A stretch of DNA of 64,000 bases, from contig JAJPHL010000028.1 in the NCBI GenBank assembly GCA_021325275.1, positions 44,301 through 108,300 of the forward strand, written 5' to 3'. The notes under the pieces are model-generated. The model did not search any database. It saw only the letters and a list, made by a program, of their open reading frames with translations, and was not told the DNA's origin. The position numbers and the translations under genes were made by a program. The number at the start of each line of letters is the position of its first letter. The first letter of the stretch is position 1. Source of the DNA: Terriglobia bacterium (GTDB lineage: Bacteria > Acidobacteriota > Terriglobia > JAJPHL01). This document shows, piece by piece, positions 20,416 to 28,506 of the stretch.

Positions 20416-20440
20416 GGCGTTAGCTAACCGTTAGGACGCC
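20416..20440 (-). promoter_or_regulatory. Intergenic AGCTAAC/CGGTTA-type motif, site 4
   Basis: GCGTTAGCTAACCGTTAGG on the plus strand, framed by GGCGT and GACGCC so that the whole site can pair. It is 60 bases upstream of the seven-PAS kinase start. Confidence 0.45.
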
Positions 20441-20463
20441 AGGCGAGGACGCCTGTCCCACTA
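20441..20463 (-). terminator. Hairpin repeat at the porin stop codon
   Basis: AGGCG-AGGA-CGCCT hairpin followed by GTCCCACTA, whose last three bases are the reversed stop codon of the porin. The string GGACGCCT(G)xCCCACTA occurs again at 45793-45808, also fused to a stop codon. It may end transcription or be an interspersed repeat. Confidence 0.45.
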
Positions 20464-22098
20464 TTTGAAAACAGGCGCTTGGCCCGGGAGCGTATAGCGC
20501 AGATTCAAGTAAACGGTATTGTCATGCGCCGACTTCGGCGCGCCTGCCGCCACATACCACGGATCGCGCAACATGTATTCGTATTGACCGATCAGGCTGA
20601 GCGCACCGAGTCGCGGGTTCTTCCAAAAGGTCCGGACGAATCCCCAAGTGATTTCGTTGAGCGCGCGATTTTGGCTGTTCGGCGAGCCCGCGAATCCATA
20701 ACCAATGCGCGTTGTACCGTTGGCGTCGAGCAATGCGTCGCGTCCGATGTAGATTCCGCCATAGTAGGCGAAGAACTGCCACGTTCCGCGCGTGAACTCG
20801 ATGCCGTCGACGGTGCCATCGGCGTGAATCGGGCTCAAAGAACCGTCGGAACGCACGGCCACGTCCGGCGCTTGACCAAAAAGATAGCGGCCGCCACCGT
20901 CGCTGAGGAAATTCGTGGAGATCACACGGAATCCTTTGAACAGTTCACCGCTCGCGCCGAACAACAATCCGCCGCCTTGCGCCGTGAAGGTCTGCTGTGC
21001 GCCAAGACCCGTGGTGTTCGAGTTGAAAACTTTGAAGGTGCGTTCGACACCGCCGATTTCAAAGTGCAAGCGCGACGTTGGATCGACCGCGACCTTGAAG
21101 ATGACGTCGGGATGAACCGAAGGCGTCGCGTTCGCGGGATTGGCCGTGCCGATGTTCGACGCATTGTCCAACTGCGACGCGCCGTACGAACCGAGCGCGC
21201 TGGGCAAGGTGATCGAACTTCCTCCGGCGTTTCCGCCCATGTATTGGTCCGGATTTTCCAGCGCGATTCCCACCGCCACCCGATCACCCGCCGCATGATA
21301 GACCACGCGAACGCCCGGCTGCCGTGTCCACGTCAAGCCGGCCACGTAGTTCACGTCCATCGCTTGTGAATAAAAGATATCCGCGGGCAGCGGAGAAGTC
21401 CCCCGGCGATTCGGAGTCAGCAGGCTCCAACTCTGACCGCCCAAAAACTCCCACTGATTCTTGCGCACGTCCACCCAGAACAAACGCAAGCGCGGCATGA
21501 ACGCGCCATTGGTAACGGTCAAGCCGGTTGACGGATTGGTCCCAAGAAAATCAAATTCGTTGTAGCCGATGAAGTGCGCGCCGCCCCATGCGCCGTCCAC
21601 GCGAAAACCGATGCGGCTGTTCTGAGGAGAGAAGCGCGCTTCGGAAAGCTGCGACGTCGCGGCGGTGTTGTAGGGGATGCTGCCGAAATTCGTGCCGATG
21701 CCCGAGCCCGCGTCTTTGTCGCGAGCCACAAACGTGGCGTCCATGAAAGCCACCGGCGTCAGGCAGGTGCTTCCAATGCGAAGATACGGGGGAGTCTCGC
21801 CGTTTTCAGGCGCGTCGCATGGGTTGGTTGAAGCAGGACTGGTGAAAGCAGGATTGGTGAAAGCAGGATTCGTATGACCGATCCCATCGGGCTGGGCGGC
21901 GATCTTGCTCGCCGGCTGGATTGCAGGCTTCGGCGCGGGAGCGGCGGCACGCGTCTCCAGTTGTTCGATCGCTTTGGCTAATTCTTCGATCTGCTTCCGT
22001 TGGGCGGCGAGTTGCGCGCGCAACGTTTCTAAATCGTCCGCAAAAATCGGTCCAGCCAACAATGTCAGTGACAAAAGGAAACCCAGCGTCTTTTTCAT
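20461..22098 (-). CDS. DcaP-like outer-membrane porin
   Basis: 545-residue exported protein starting at ATG 22098 behind GAGGA; a 16-codon longer reading is not needed. Signal peptide (about 1-20, LLSLTLLAGPIFA), then a periplasmic coiled coil (LRAQLAAQRKQIEELAKAIE) as in trimeric DcaP-type porins, a Pro/Ala linker with a short tandem TNPAF repeat, and a barrel of ~400 residues rich in aromatic strands ending in VYLNLRYTLPGQAPVFK. Features such as WEFLGGQSWSLLTPNR are common to this porin type. Likely substrate: small organic anions, by analogy only. Confidence 0.85.
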   Translation of the reverse strand: MKKTLGFLLSLTLLAGPIFADDLETLRAQLAAQRKQIEELAKAIEQLETRAAAPAPKPAIQPASKIAAQPDGIGHTNPAFTNPAFTSPASTNPCDAPENGETPPYLRIGSTCLTPVAFMDATFVARDKDAGSGIGTNFGSIPYNTAATSQLSEARFSPQNSRIGFRVDGAWGGAHFIGYNEFDFLGTNPSTGLTVTNGAFMPRLRLFWVDVRKNQWEFLGGQSWSLLTPNRRGTSPLPADIFYSQAMDVNYVAGLTWTRQPGVRVVYHAAGDRVAVGIALENPDQYMGGNAGGSSITLPSALGSYGASQLDNASNIGTANPANATPSVHPDVIFKVAVDPTSRLHFEIGGVERTFKVFNSNTTGLGAQQTFTAQGGGLLFGASGELFKGFRVISTNFLSDGGGRYLFGQAPDVAVRSDGSLSPIHADGTVDGIEFTRGTWQFFAYYGGIYIGRDALLDANGTTRIGYGFAGSPNSQNRALNEITWGFVRTFWKNPRLGALSLIGQYEYMLRDPWYVAAGAPKSAHDNTVYLNLRYTLPGQAPVFK

Positions 22099-22180
22099 GT
22101 GCAGTCCTCTCAGAGTTCGGTCGTTTTTCTTACTCAGAACTCTCATCGGCCTGGGCCGAAAGACCCAACAGGAATAGGGA

Positions 22181-22200
22181 GTGAGCTAACGGTTAAAAAG
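22181..22200 (-). promoter_or_regulatory. Intergenic AGCTAAC/CGGTTA-type motif, site 5
   Basis: GTGAGCTAACGGTTAAAAAG on the plus strand, 83-86 bases upstream of the porin start and 24 bases beyond the stop of the protease gene. Confidence 0.45.
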
Positions 22201-22223
22201 GGGGGAGCGGAGGAAGGAAATTC

Positions 22224-23771
22224 TTACTGCCCAAAGACGATACGGCTTTCGGATTCGAATCCGCGGTAGTGATCGAACACCACTTTTGACGCCTGCGAGA
22301 CTCCCGTTGTTTGCTGCGAACGGATCATCATTTCAGCGGGAACCAACCGGTCGCCCCAATAGCCGTAGAGAACCGCCAGGCTGAAATGCGCGAGCCCCGT
22401 CCCGCGCGGGATCATCAACATGTCTCTGGTGACCAGCAAGATTCGAAACTGGTCGTCCGTCAAAACGGTCCCGCGGCAGGCCAGGTTTCCTCTCCACTCG
22501 TGGCCGAACGAGCCGCGAACACGAAGCGAGCAGATGTCGTCCTCGGGGCGCTCTTGATAAGAGAAGGCCCTCAAAGTTTTGCCATTCACGGTCATGTCGC
22601 CTTCGAAATGCAGAGCGAAGTTCGGATCGAACGCGATATTCTCAACCAACTCGGACCAGTAAGGACCCGGAACGGGTCCCTTGCTTGAGCTCGGCAGTTC
22701 TAACAGCTCTTTGGTTTTGCCGGCCGTCCGAAATTTCAGAGTCCCATCGACCACTTGCAATTCGTGTTGCCACTGGCCGCCGCCGGAGAAGTGAATCGTC
22801 TGCCGGGCCACGAAGTTCTTCATTTCCTCGGCCATAGTCTGGGCGCGTTCACGCAGACCCTTGACCGCGGACTCGTCGGTGTAACGCCGAACCGGCATCG
22901 CGAACGCATCGGTCGTCTGAATGTACGACTCGGGAAGCACTAACTGAGGATCGGGTCCGGGCGTGGTGGGTCTCGCTCGCTCGACTCCATCGCCTCCATC
23001 GTCGCTGGCTTTTTCAGCCTCGCCGAACACACCGGCGTAGACCTCGGGACTGGCTCCCTTCACCAGATCGGCGACGGCCCAGACGGGCACCGCGTAAATC
23101 GATTTCGAATTTTCCAGCGGGATGCCGCACACCAAACCGATCGCTCTCCCTTGCGCGTCGAGCACGAGTCCGCCGCTGATTCCAAACGATACTTCCTCGG
23201 CAAGATCGAATCGCAACCGGCCATCGTCGTATTCCACGACGAACTTGCCCTGCACCGAAACCAGTTTGCCTCCGGGATAACCCACGACCGTCGCGGTTTG
23301 ACCCGTCTCGAGAGTCCCGGTGAAAAACGGCACGGCATGCATGCCCTTGTTGACGAGAGGTTCGCGCATCTTCAACAAGGCGACGTCGCGAATCCAGGTG
23401 TATTTGTAGTCGCCGGCGCCGGTGTGAATCTTCTCGGCGTCTTTGTCTGTTTCGCTGGTGGCAAAAGAAATCTGATCCGTTTTCACGCCGCGCACGCTGG
23501 GATGCTCGCCGGTCGCTTTGATCACATGATAGTTCGTGACCACCCAATCGCAACCGGCATTGAGACAAAAGCCGGTGCCAAACGCTTTCCGGAAGGATTG
23601 CAGCCCTTCGACTTTGCTCACAAGCTCCGTGGGCTCGATGCGTGGAACCTCGCGCTTCACCGACGTGCCGGACGTGCTGTTGTTCTCGGCCGCCTTCTCG
23701 ACGGGGCCGTCGGCGCACGCGGCAACCGCTATGATCATCACCGCCAGCCAATACGAAAATGTCTTGGACAT
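22224..23771 (-). CDS. Lipoprotein trypsin-like serine protease
   Basis: 515-residue exported protease. ATG 23771 follows GAGGAGGATTC, a strong site; 26 upstream codons are rejected. The N-terminus ends in a lipobox VAAC (Cys19), so it is probably membrane-anchored in the periplasm. The chymotrypsin-type triad is visible: His82 (VVTNYHVIKA), Asp129 (IRDVALLKM) and Ser199 (VSFGISGGLVLD). No PDZ domain follows. Residues ~265-515 form a separate domain without a name I recognise, with Cys-containing strands (DDICSLRVRGSFGHEWRG) that may bind cargo. Role could be envelope quality control. Confidence 0.85.
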   Translation of the reverse strand: MSKTFSYWLAVMIIAVAACADGPVEKAAENNSTSGTSVKREVPRIEPTELVSKVEGLQSFRKAFGTGFCLNAGCDWVVTNYHVIKATGEHPSVRGVKTDQISFATSETDKDAEKIHTGAGDYKYTWIRDVALLKMREPLVNKGMHAVPFFTGTLETGQTATVVGYPGGKLVSVQGKFVVEYDDGRLRFDLAEEVSFGISGGLVLDAQGRAIGLVCGIPLENSKSIYAVPVWAVADLVKGASPEVYAGVFGEAEKASDDGGDGVERARPTTPGPDPQLVLPESYIQTTDAFAMPVRRYTDESAVKGLRERAQTMAEEMKNFVARQTIHFSGGGQWQHELQVVDGTLKFRTAGKTKELLELPSSSKGPVPGPYWSELVENIAFDPNFALHFEGDMTVNGKTLRAFSYQERPEDDICSLRVRGSFGHEWRGNLACRGTVLTDDQFRILLVTRDMLMIPRGTGLAHFSLAVLYGYWGDRLVPAEMMIRSQQTTGVSQASKVVFDHYRGFESESRIVFGQ

Positions 23772-23958
23772 GAATCCTCCTCGATTTCGCGAATCGAACA
23801 CACGGGTCCTGTGGCGCTCGAGCAGGAGCGCTGGAGGGTGTTGTTTCAATGTGGGATTTCGCGTTTAGCGCGTGGGCCATTTCAGGAACGCGCTCACAAC
23901 TTTCATCGGTCAGCAGGAAGTGGTCATGAGGATTTCGAGGGCCAAAATCAACAGGGGC

Positions 23959-23979
23959 GGAGTTAGCTAGCGGTTATCG
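23959..23979 (-). promoter_or_regulatory. Intergenic AGCTAAC/CGGTTA-type motif, site 6
   Basis: GGAGTTAGCTAGCGGTTATCG on the plus strand, about 190 bases upstream of the protease start, the farthest of the six from its gene. The 348-base gap 23772-24119 otherwise holds only this site and the hairpin cluster that follows. Confidence 0.4.
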
Positions 23980-23996
23980 TTTTGACTATGGAGTAC

Positions 23997-24087
23997 GGCG
24001 GCCTTGACGCCGCCTTCACCGTGCGAGGCTTGACTCGCACGGCGCGGACGATGGCGCAGCCTAGCGTGTCCGAGGCAAGCCTCGGAC
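23997..24087. repeat. Cluster of three REP-like hairpins
   Basis: Three perfect or near-perfect palindromes in 91 bases: GGCGGC-CTTGAC-GCCGCC (23997-24014), CCGTGCGAG-GCTTGA-CTCGCACGG (24019-24042) and GTCCGAGGC-AA-GCCTCGGAC (24068-24087). The stems are of the same kind as those around the transposase at 31817. They lie between a protease gene and a decayed gene fragment, as expected of mobile intergenic palindromes. Confidence 0.65.
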
Positions 24088-24119
24088 CATCTAAGGCGGA
24101 CGCGCTGCACGTCATCGCC

Positions 24120-24803
24120 CTACTTCCGAACTCGGGAACCAGACGGCGTGTCCACTGCGATACTCTCGCCGGAGATCGCGCTGGCCGCCGCGTTCGACAC
24201 CACTGGCGTCGTTTGGCTTTGCAGATAGCCAAGCAATAGCGTTTGGCCGGCCCGCATCGAGAAGTTGTTTAGCCACGCCAGCGCCACCGTATTCGCGATG
24301 CCGGTATCGGCCAGCGACGGCTGACTCACCGGGATGAACGCGATACCTTCGCCGCTGGCCGCGAAAGTCATTCCAGCTAAGTCTACCGACTCCGCCGCCA
24401 CCAGATAGACCGCCGTTCGCTGCTCCGAATCCGCGGCCAATTCTAATTGCAGAATCGCATCGCCATTCGGTAGACGGCGCTTGGCCTCGGCGGGCGTCGC
24501 TGTGGTGCACGTGAGGTTTCGCGACAATCGCCGCGGCCGGGTGGTATTGATGTTGGTGGCGCGCTGCAACGTAATGATCAAGTCCAGCGTGTTTAGGACG
24601 CCGTCGCCGCCGCGCGAGGTGGAAGTGTCCGCGGGATAGCCGTCCATGGCGTCGAACAAGTCGGTACAGGCCGACGGCCGAAAGCCGGGCAGGTTCGTGA
24701 CGGCGCGCAAGATGCTGATCAAATCCAGCGTATTGATGGTTCCATCGCCGAAAGTTCCGGCGGCAATGCCCGTGGCGGGGTCATTTTGAGTAGCTCGCCG
24801 AAA
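24120..24803 (-). pseudogene. Decapitated C-terminal fragment of an NHL/dockerin-type surface protein
   Basis: The open frame from 24803 (just after an in-frame TAG at 24804-24806) to 24120 has no ATG; the only late start is a TTG at the LI of the first repeat. From DPATG onward it matches the tails of the proteins at 47786, 53419 and 56514: dockerin-like repeats FGDGTINTLDLISILRAV and GGDGVLNTLDLIITLQRAT, then CTDLFDAMDGYPADT and a closing beta-sandwich with VALAWLNNFSMRAGQTLLLG. The whole N-terminal part (signal, NHL propeller, cohesin-like domain) is missing and homology stops near 24785, next to a perfect palindrome. A relic of recombination; probably not translated. Confidence 0.8.
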
Positions 24804-24812
24804 CTAGTCCGG

Positions 24813-24836
24813 TGACAGATTGATAAAAATCTGTCA
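24813..24836. repeat. Perfect 9-bp palindrome at the fragment's breakpoint
   Basis: TGACAGATT-GATAAA-AATCTGTCA, a perfect stem with a 6-base loop, about 28 bases upstream of where the homology of the gene fragment begins. It could be the scar or end of an inserted element, or a terminator. Confidence 0.55.
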
Positions 24837-25008
24837 GACTGTCGCGTGGTCAGCAATGAATTCGGGGCATCCACGCTTTGATAATACAATTGGCTCCAGC
24901 TGTGTTTGCCCGCCAACTTTACTGAAAGCTGAGCATCGCCAAGGAATTATTTGCGGATCCGTGAGTGCTTGAATCGCAGGAATACAAACTCACCAAGAGG
25001 AAAGACCA

Positions 25009-26679
25009 TTGAACGACGACTCCAAATCTGGATTCGCGCCTCTGCCATTTCGAATTCGAGTGGGTGTCACCGGGCATCGGACACTCCCTGACGATGCCGA
25101 GACCAGGAAGTCGATTCGGAATGCTATCGAGTCGGTTTTCTGGGATCTGCTTAGCGATGACAACAAACAGAAGTTACAGGCTGCCAAGGACACATCCTCT
25201 CCACCCGTACTGTATGAGGTTGTCTCCCCTCTGGCGGAAGGGGCGGATCGAATCGTCGCATCCGTTCTGTTGACGATACCCGGAACGCGACTCAAGGCCG
25301 TGCTGCCACTCAGCGTCGATGACTACATGAAAACCTTCTCCAGCGACAGCGCGCGAGACGAGTTTCAAGAGATCTTGGCTACTCACTGTCCCACGCCTAT
25401 TCGCCTCAGAGAGAAGGGGCTATCGACAGAAAGCACCGACACGAAAACTCAAGCGCAGATTCGGCATGAGGCGTTTCGAGCCGGTGGTCAATACGTCGTG
25501 GATCACTGTGACGTACTGCTCGCGCTATGGAATGGAGAGGGTCCCAAGAAGCCGTCAGGAACTGCGGAAGTGGTCGAGTACGCCGTTCGCGAGGGCAAGC
25601 CGGTAATCCGCATCTGGGGCGGACAATGCAGCATCCATCATCGAGGTGAAGTCGACCTGCGTCCACTCGAAGGGTTGAGACGATACAACAATCAGGTCTT
25701 AGGCAAAGGCGAGCAGGAGGAACGCCGGATCAACTTCGATCGAAAGTTTTTTGGCGAGCAGCCAATTATCGACGAGGGCACACGAAAAGACGTGCGGAAA
25801 TGGCTACTCTCTCATTATTCGCGATCGTCTGCGATGGCTGGTGGGAGGAAGGCATGGTTCCTGCGAATCGGCATGATTGTGTACATGCTGTCACTGGCGG
25901 CAGTGTTGTCCGTTTCCATAGCCATTGTCTTTGATAAGCCATTAGCATTTTGCATCGAGTTCCTATTGCTCATTCTCATTGTCGCAATCTTGACGTTTGC
26001 CAGTCGCGATGCGCCAAATACGGCTTGGATTGAAAGTCGAGTTCTGACGGAACGAATCCGCTGCGCCGGCTTCTTGGCGCTTTTCAACCTCGATGCCGCA
26101 CCCCTGGATACAGTACCCTTCATGGCCCATTGCCACGGCCTCGGCGACTGGATGGTACGTGCGTTCGACGAAATCCGCTGGCAGCGACCTCGAATCGATT
26201 CTGTGCCAGGGTTCGATCAACTTCGAGATCACCTCAAAAACCTGTGGTTCGATGCGCAATGCAAGCACCACAGGAAAACAGCCGAAGAACAGCATGCCGC
26301 ACATGCCAACCTCGAGCGGGGAAGCCTTTGTGTGTTGGGAATCGCGATTGCGGCTGCTGGGCTGCATTGGACCTGGGACAGTTTGCCCGAGATCGTCCGA
26401 ACACGAGACTGGTTGAAGCTGGCCCTGACCTTTGTCGCGATCATGTCCCCCGCGGTGACCGCGGTTCTCGTGAGCCTCCAGGTGCAGCGCGAGCACAATC
26501 GGCTCGCAACGCGAAGTAAGAGTCTAGAAAAACAAATTGAACATTTGAAGACACGGGCGGAGAGCGTGGAGGGTAAAGAACGGCTTCGGGTCCTGGTTGC
26601 TGAAGCCGACGAATTCTTCCTACGCGAGAGTCAGGACTGGCTTTCGCTTGTGCGCCACGTTGAGATCAAGGGAGGCTGA
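25009..26679 (+). CDS. SLOG-domain protein with SLATT-like membrane region (conflict-system candidate)
   Basis: 556 residues, starting at TTG 25009 behind AGAGGAAAG; no other start is near. Residues ~14-205 look like a SLOG (LOG/DprA-type) nucleotide-ligand fold: RVGVTGHRTLPDD, VSPLAEGADRIVAS, then VVDHCDVLLALWNGEG and GTAEVVEYAVREGKPVIRIW. Residues ~285-335 hold two membrane helices, followed by WIESRVLTERIRCAGFL and a second helix pair (~435-500) ending in a coiled coil. This matches the plan SLOG + SLATT, described computationally as nucleotide-sensing, pore-forming conflict modules. The gene is visibly less GC-rich than its neighbours and sits between two broken genes, which suggests transfer. 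No cyclase or nuclease partner is next to it. Confidence 0.72.
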   Translation: MNDDSKSGFAPLPFRIRVGVTGHRTLPDDAETRKSIRNAIESVFWDLLSDDNKQKLQAAKDTSSPPVLYEVVSPLAEGADRIVASVLLTIPGTRLKAVLPLSVDDYMKTFSSDSARDEFQEILATHCPTPIRLREKGLSTESTDTKTQAQIRHEAFRAGGQYVVDHCDVLLALWNGEGPKKPSGTAEVVEYAVREGKPVIRIWGGQCSIHHRGEVDLRPLEGLRRYNNQVLGKGEQEERRINFDRKFFGEQPIIDEGTRKDVRKWLLSHYSRSSAMAGGRKAWFLRIGMIVYMLSLAAVLSVSIAIVFDKPLAFCIEFLLLILIVAILTFASRDAPNTAWIESRVLTERIRCAGFLALFNLDAAPLDTVPFMAHCHGLGDWMVRAFDEIRWQRPRIDSVPGFDQLRDHLKNLWFDAQCKHHRKTAEEQHAAHANLERGSLCVLGIAIAAAGLHWTWDSLPEIVRTRDWLKLALTFVAIMSPAVTAVLVSLQVQREHNRLATRSKSLEKQIEHLKTRAESVEGKERLRVLVAEADEFFLRESQDWLSLVRHVEIKGG

Positions 26680-26799
26680 TCGCAAGCCGTCTATTTCGGG
26701 ATCCCTGCAGGCGCCGGTTTCAAACGTGTCTCGGAATTTCGCGTGGCAACTGAGAACCTGCTTTGACAGACCTGGGAGAGAATCAGGGAGGTTCTGCCG

Positions 26800-27049
26800 G
26801 TGCCTACCGAACCACTCGCGTCTCCCCGAGAGGTGCGCATCGCCGATTTCCGCGTCAAGGAGGCTCTCGATTGGTTGCTACAAGTCTCGGGCTCGTGGCA
26901 CGTGATGCTCGACCTACGCAACATCATGAGCGGGTGTCTTCACCGAGGCCCAGGAGTGGGAGATCCCGCACCTTAGCTGGCACACGCTAGGATACAGCGA
27001 TCTAGTGTTGAGTTGCGCTATTGAGCGCGGACTCGCCGATTTTGTGTAA
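26800..27049 (+). pseudogene. Candidate small gene broken by a frameshift
   Basis: A GTG at 26800, behind GGGAGG, opens a 58-codon frame containing RIADFRVKEALDWLLQVSGS. At about 26925-26930 the reading with protein-like composition shifts to the next frame: VFTEAQEWEIPHLSWHTLGY through to TAA at 27047-27049. Joined, they would give a ~95-residue protein. I do not recognise the family. The 379-base gap 26680-27058 holds nothing else clear apart from a possible promoter. Confidence 0.35.
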
Positions 27050-27050
27050 A
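27021..27050 (+). promoter_or_regulatory. Possible promoter of the serine hydrolase gene
   Basis: TTGAGC (27021-27026), 18 bases, TGTAAA (27045-27050). Transcription would start almost at the ATG (27059), and no Shine-Dalgarno sequence is seen, so the mRNA may be leaderless. Confidence 0.3.
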
Positions 27051-27058
27051 CTGTCGCG

Positions 27059-28306
27059 ATGCGAATCTTGCGAACATTGTTTCTCGCCCTGCTGAGCCTG
27101 ATGCTGTCGGCCGCAGCCTTTTCTCAACCGCTTCCGCTCGCCAAGCATCCCGAAGACGTCGGCATCTCCAGCGAACGCGTGGCGCGCATCCACAAACAGT
27201 TGCAGACTGACGTCGACAATTCTCGAGTCCCGGGCACCGTGATGCTGGTGGTGCGGAATGGGAAAATCGCCGTGTATGACGCCGTCGGATTCCAAGACCG
27301 CAAGGCGCAGAAGCCGATGCAGAAAGATTCCATCTTCCGCATTGCTTCGATGTCCAAGCCGATCACCTCGGTCGCCATCATGATGCTGTCCGAAGAAGGC
27401 AAAGTCGATATCGGTGCACCGGTGGCGCAATACCTGCCGGAGTTCAAAGACGTAAAAGTAGGCGTGGAGAAAGCCGCTCTCAAGCGTCCGATGACGGTGC
27501 AAGATCTGCTGCGCCATACGTCGGGACTCACCTACGGCGTTTTCGGCAATTCCGCCGTCGACCAGCTTTACCGGGCCGCGCCCATCTTCACGGCCCCATC
27601 GCTGGCCGACATGGTCAAGACGATCGCCGGCTTGCCTTTGGCGCATCAACCCGGAGAAGCGTGGGAATACAGCGTGTCCGCGGACGTTTTGGGACGCATC
27701 GTGGAAGTGGCCAGCGGCAAGAGCTTCGATGCTTTCATCGCCGAGCGCATCACCGGACCGCTGAAGATGCCGGACACCAGTTTCTTTATCACCGCCGCGC
27801 AAGTTCAGCGATTCGCCAAACCGGATGTGCCGAATCCGCTGCTGAACGGCGATCCGACGGTGAAACCCGCGATACTCTCTGGAGGCGGTGGACTGCTTTC
27901 GACCGCCGGAGACTACGCTCGCTTTTGTCAGATGATGTTAAACGGCGGCGAACTCGACGGCGTGCGCTTGCTTTCTCCGACAACGGTGGCGCTGATGACC
28001 TCCGATCAACTACCGGCGACAACCGAACGTCACACGCCGGTGGCGATGGGCCTGAACGCATTCGGTCCCACGCCGGAGATGGGCACGAGCTTCGGTCTTG
28101 GTTTCGCGGTCCGCGTGGACGCCGGCCGGAATCCAGTACCCGGCTCGGTCGGCGATTTCTCATGGTCCGGCGTCACGGGCACGTTCTTCTGGGTGGATCC
28201 CAAGGAAAAACTGGTGGCGGTGATGATGGTCCAGACGCCGCAAGGAATCAACGTGCCCAATTACCGGCAAGCGCGGACGATGGTGTATCAAGCGCTCACG
28301 AACTGA
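27059..28306 (+). CDS. Serine hydrolase of the beta-lactamase/EstB fold
   Basis: 415-residue exported enzyme of the class C beta-lactamase/esterase/transpeptidase superfamily (PF00144). Signal peptide 1-22 (LSLMLSAAAFS). Catalytic SxxK is SMSK (97-100) and the Tyr motif is Tyr204 in EAWEYSVSADVLG, that is Y-S-V, closer to EstB-type esterases than to the YxN of true AmpC. The third motif is W-S-G-V in DFSWSGVTGTFFWVDPKEK, again esterase-like. Therefore an esterase or D-amino-acid peptidase is more likely than antibiotic resistance. It appears to be a single-gene unit. Confidence 0.9.
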   Translation: MRILRTLFLALLSLMLSAAAFSQPLPLAKHPEDVGISSERVARIHKQLQTDVDNSRVPGTVMLVVRNGKIAVYDAVGFQDRKAQKPMQKDSIFRIASMSKPITSVAIMMLSEEGKVDIGAPVAQYLPEFKDVKVGVEKAALKRPMTVQDLLRHTSGLTYGVFGNSAVDQLYRAAPIFTAPSLADMVKTIAGLPLAHQPGEAWEYSVSADVLGRIVEVASGKSFDAFIAERITGPLKMPDTSFFITAAQVQRFAKPDVPNPLLNGDPTVKPAILSGGGGLLSTAGDYARFCQMMLNGGELDGVRLLSPTTVALMTSDQLPATTERHTPVAMGLNAFGPTPEMGTSFGLGFAVRVDAGRNPVPGSVGDFSWSGVTGTFFWVDPKEKLVAVMMVQTPQGINVPNYRQARTMVYQALTN

Positions 28307-28320
28307 CGACGCGCTGGCGG

Positions 28321-28494
28321 CCGTTGTCAGAACCATTCGCAGTAGCGAATGGACTCGCTGGCCCGTCCATAAAAATTCGGTCTGGTCGAGGTTAATTCCG
28401 GCCGTGCCTGCGTTCTACGGTTGCGTCGCCACACGTCTCCGGTTGACGATAGGCCAGCGCACCCATTCGCTACCGCGAATGGTTCCGACAACGG
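28321..28494. repeat. REPIN-like inverted-repeat element
   Basis: A 32-base sequence at 28321-28352 (core CCATTCGC-AGTA-GCGAATGG) recurs inverted at 28463-28494 with two mismatches. Each arm is itself a hairpin, so the 174-base unit can fold into a long cruciform. It occupies nearly all of the gap between the convergent serine hydrolase and SRPBCC genes. The layout is that of two REP sequences in opposite orientation. Confidence 0.8.
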
Positions 28495-28506
28495 CAACGC
28501 ACTACA

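Noticed and set aside
23963..24232. Small minus-strand and plus-strand frames over the hairpin cluster
   Set aside because: The frames are produced by the palindromes, have no ribosome sites and no protein-like composition.
27059..28306. AmpC-type antibiotic-resistance beta-lactamase
   Set aside because: The Tyr motif is YSV rather than YxN and the third motif is W-S-G-V; an EstB-type esterase or peptidase is more likely.
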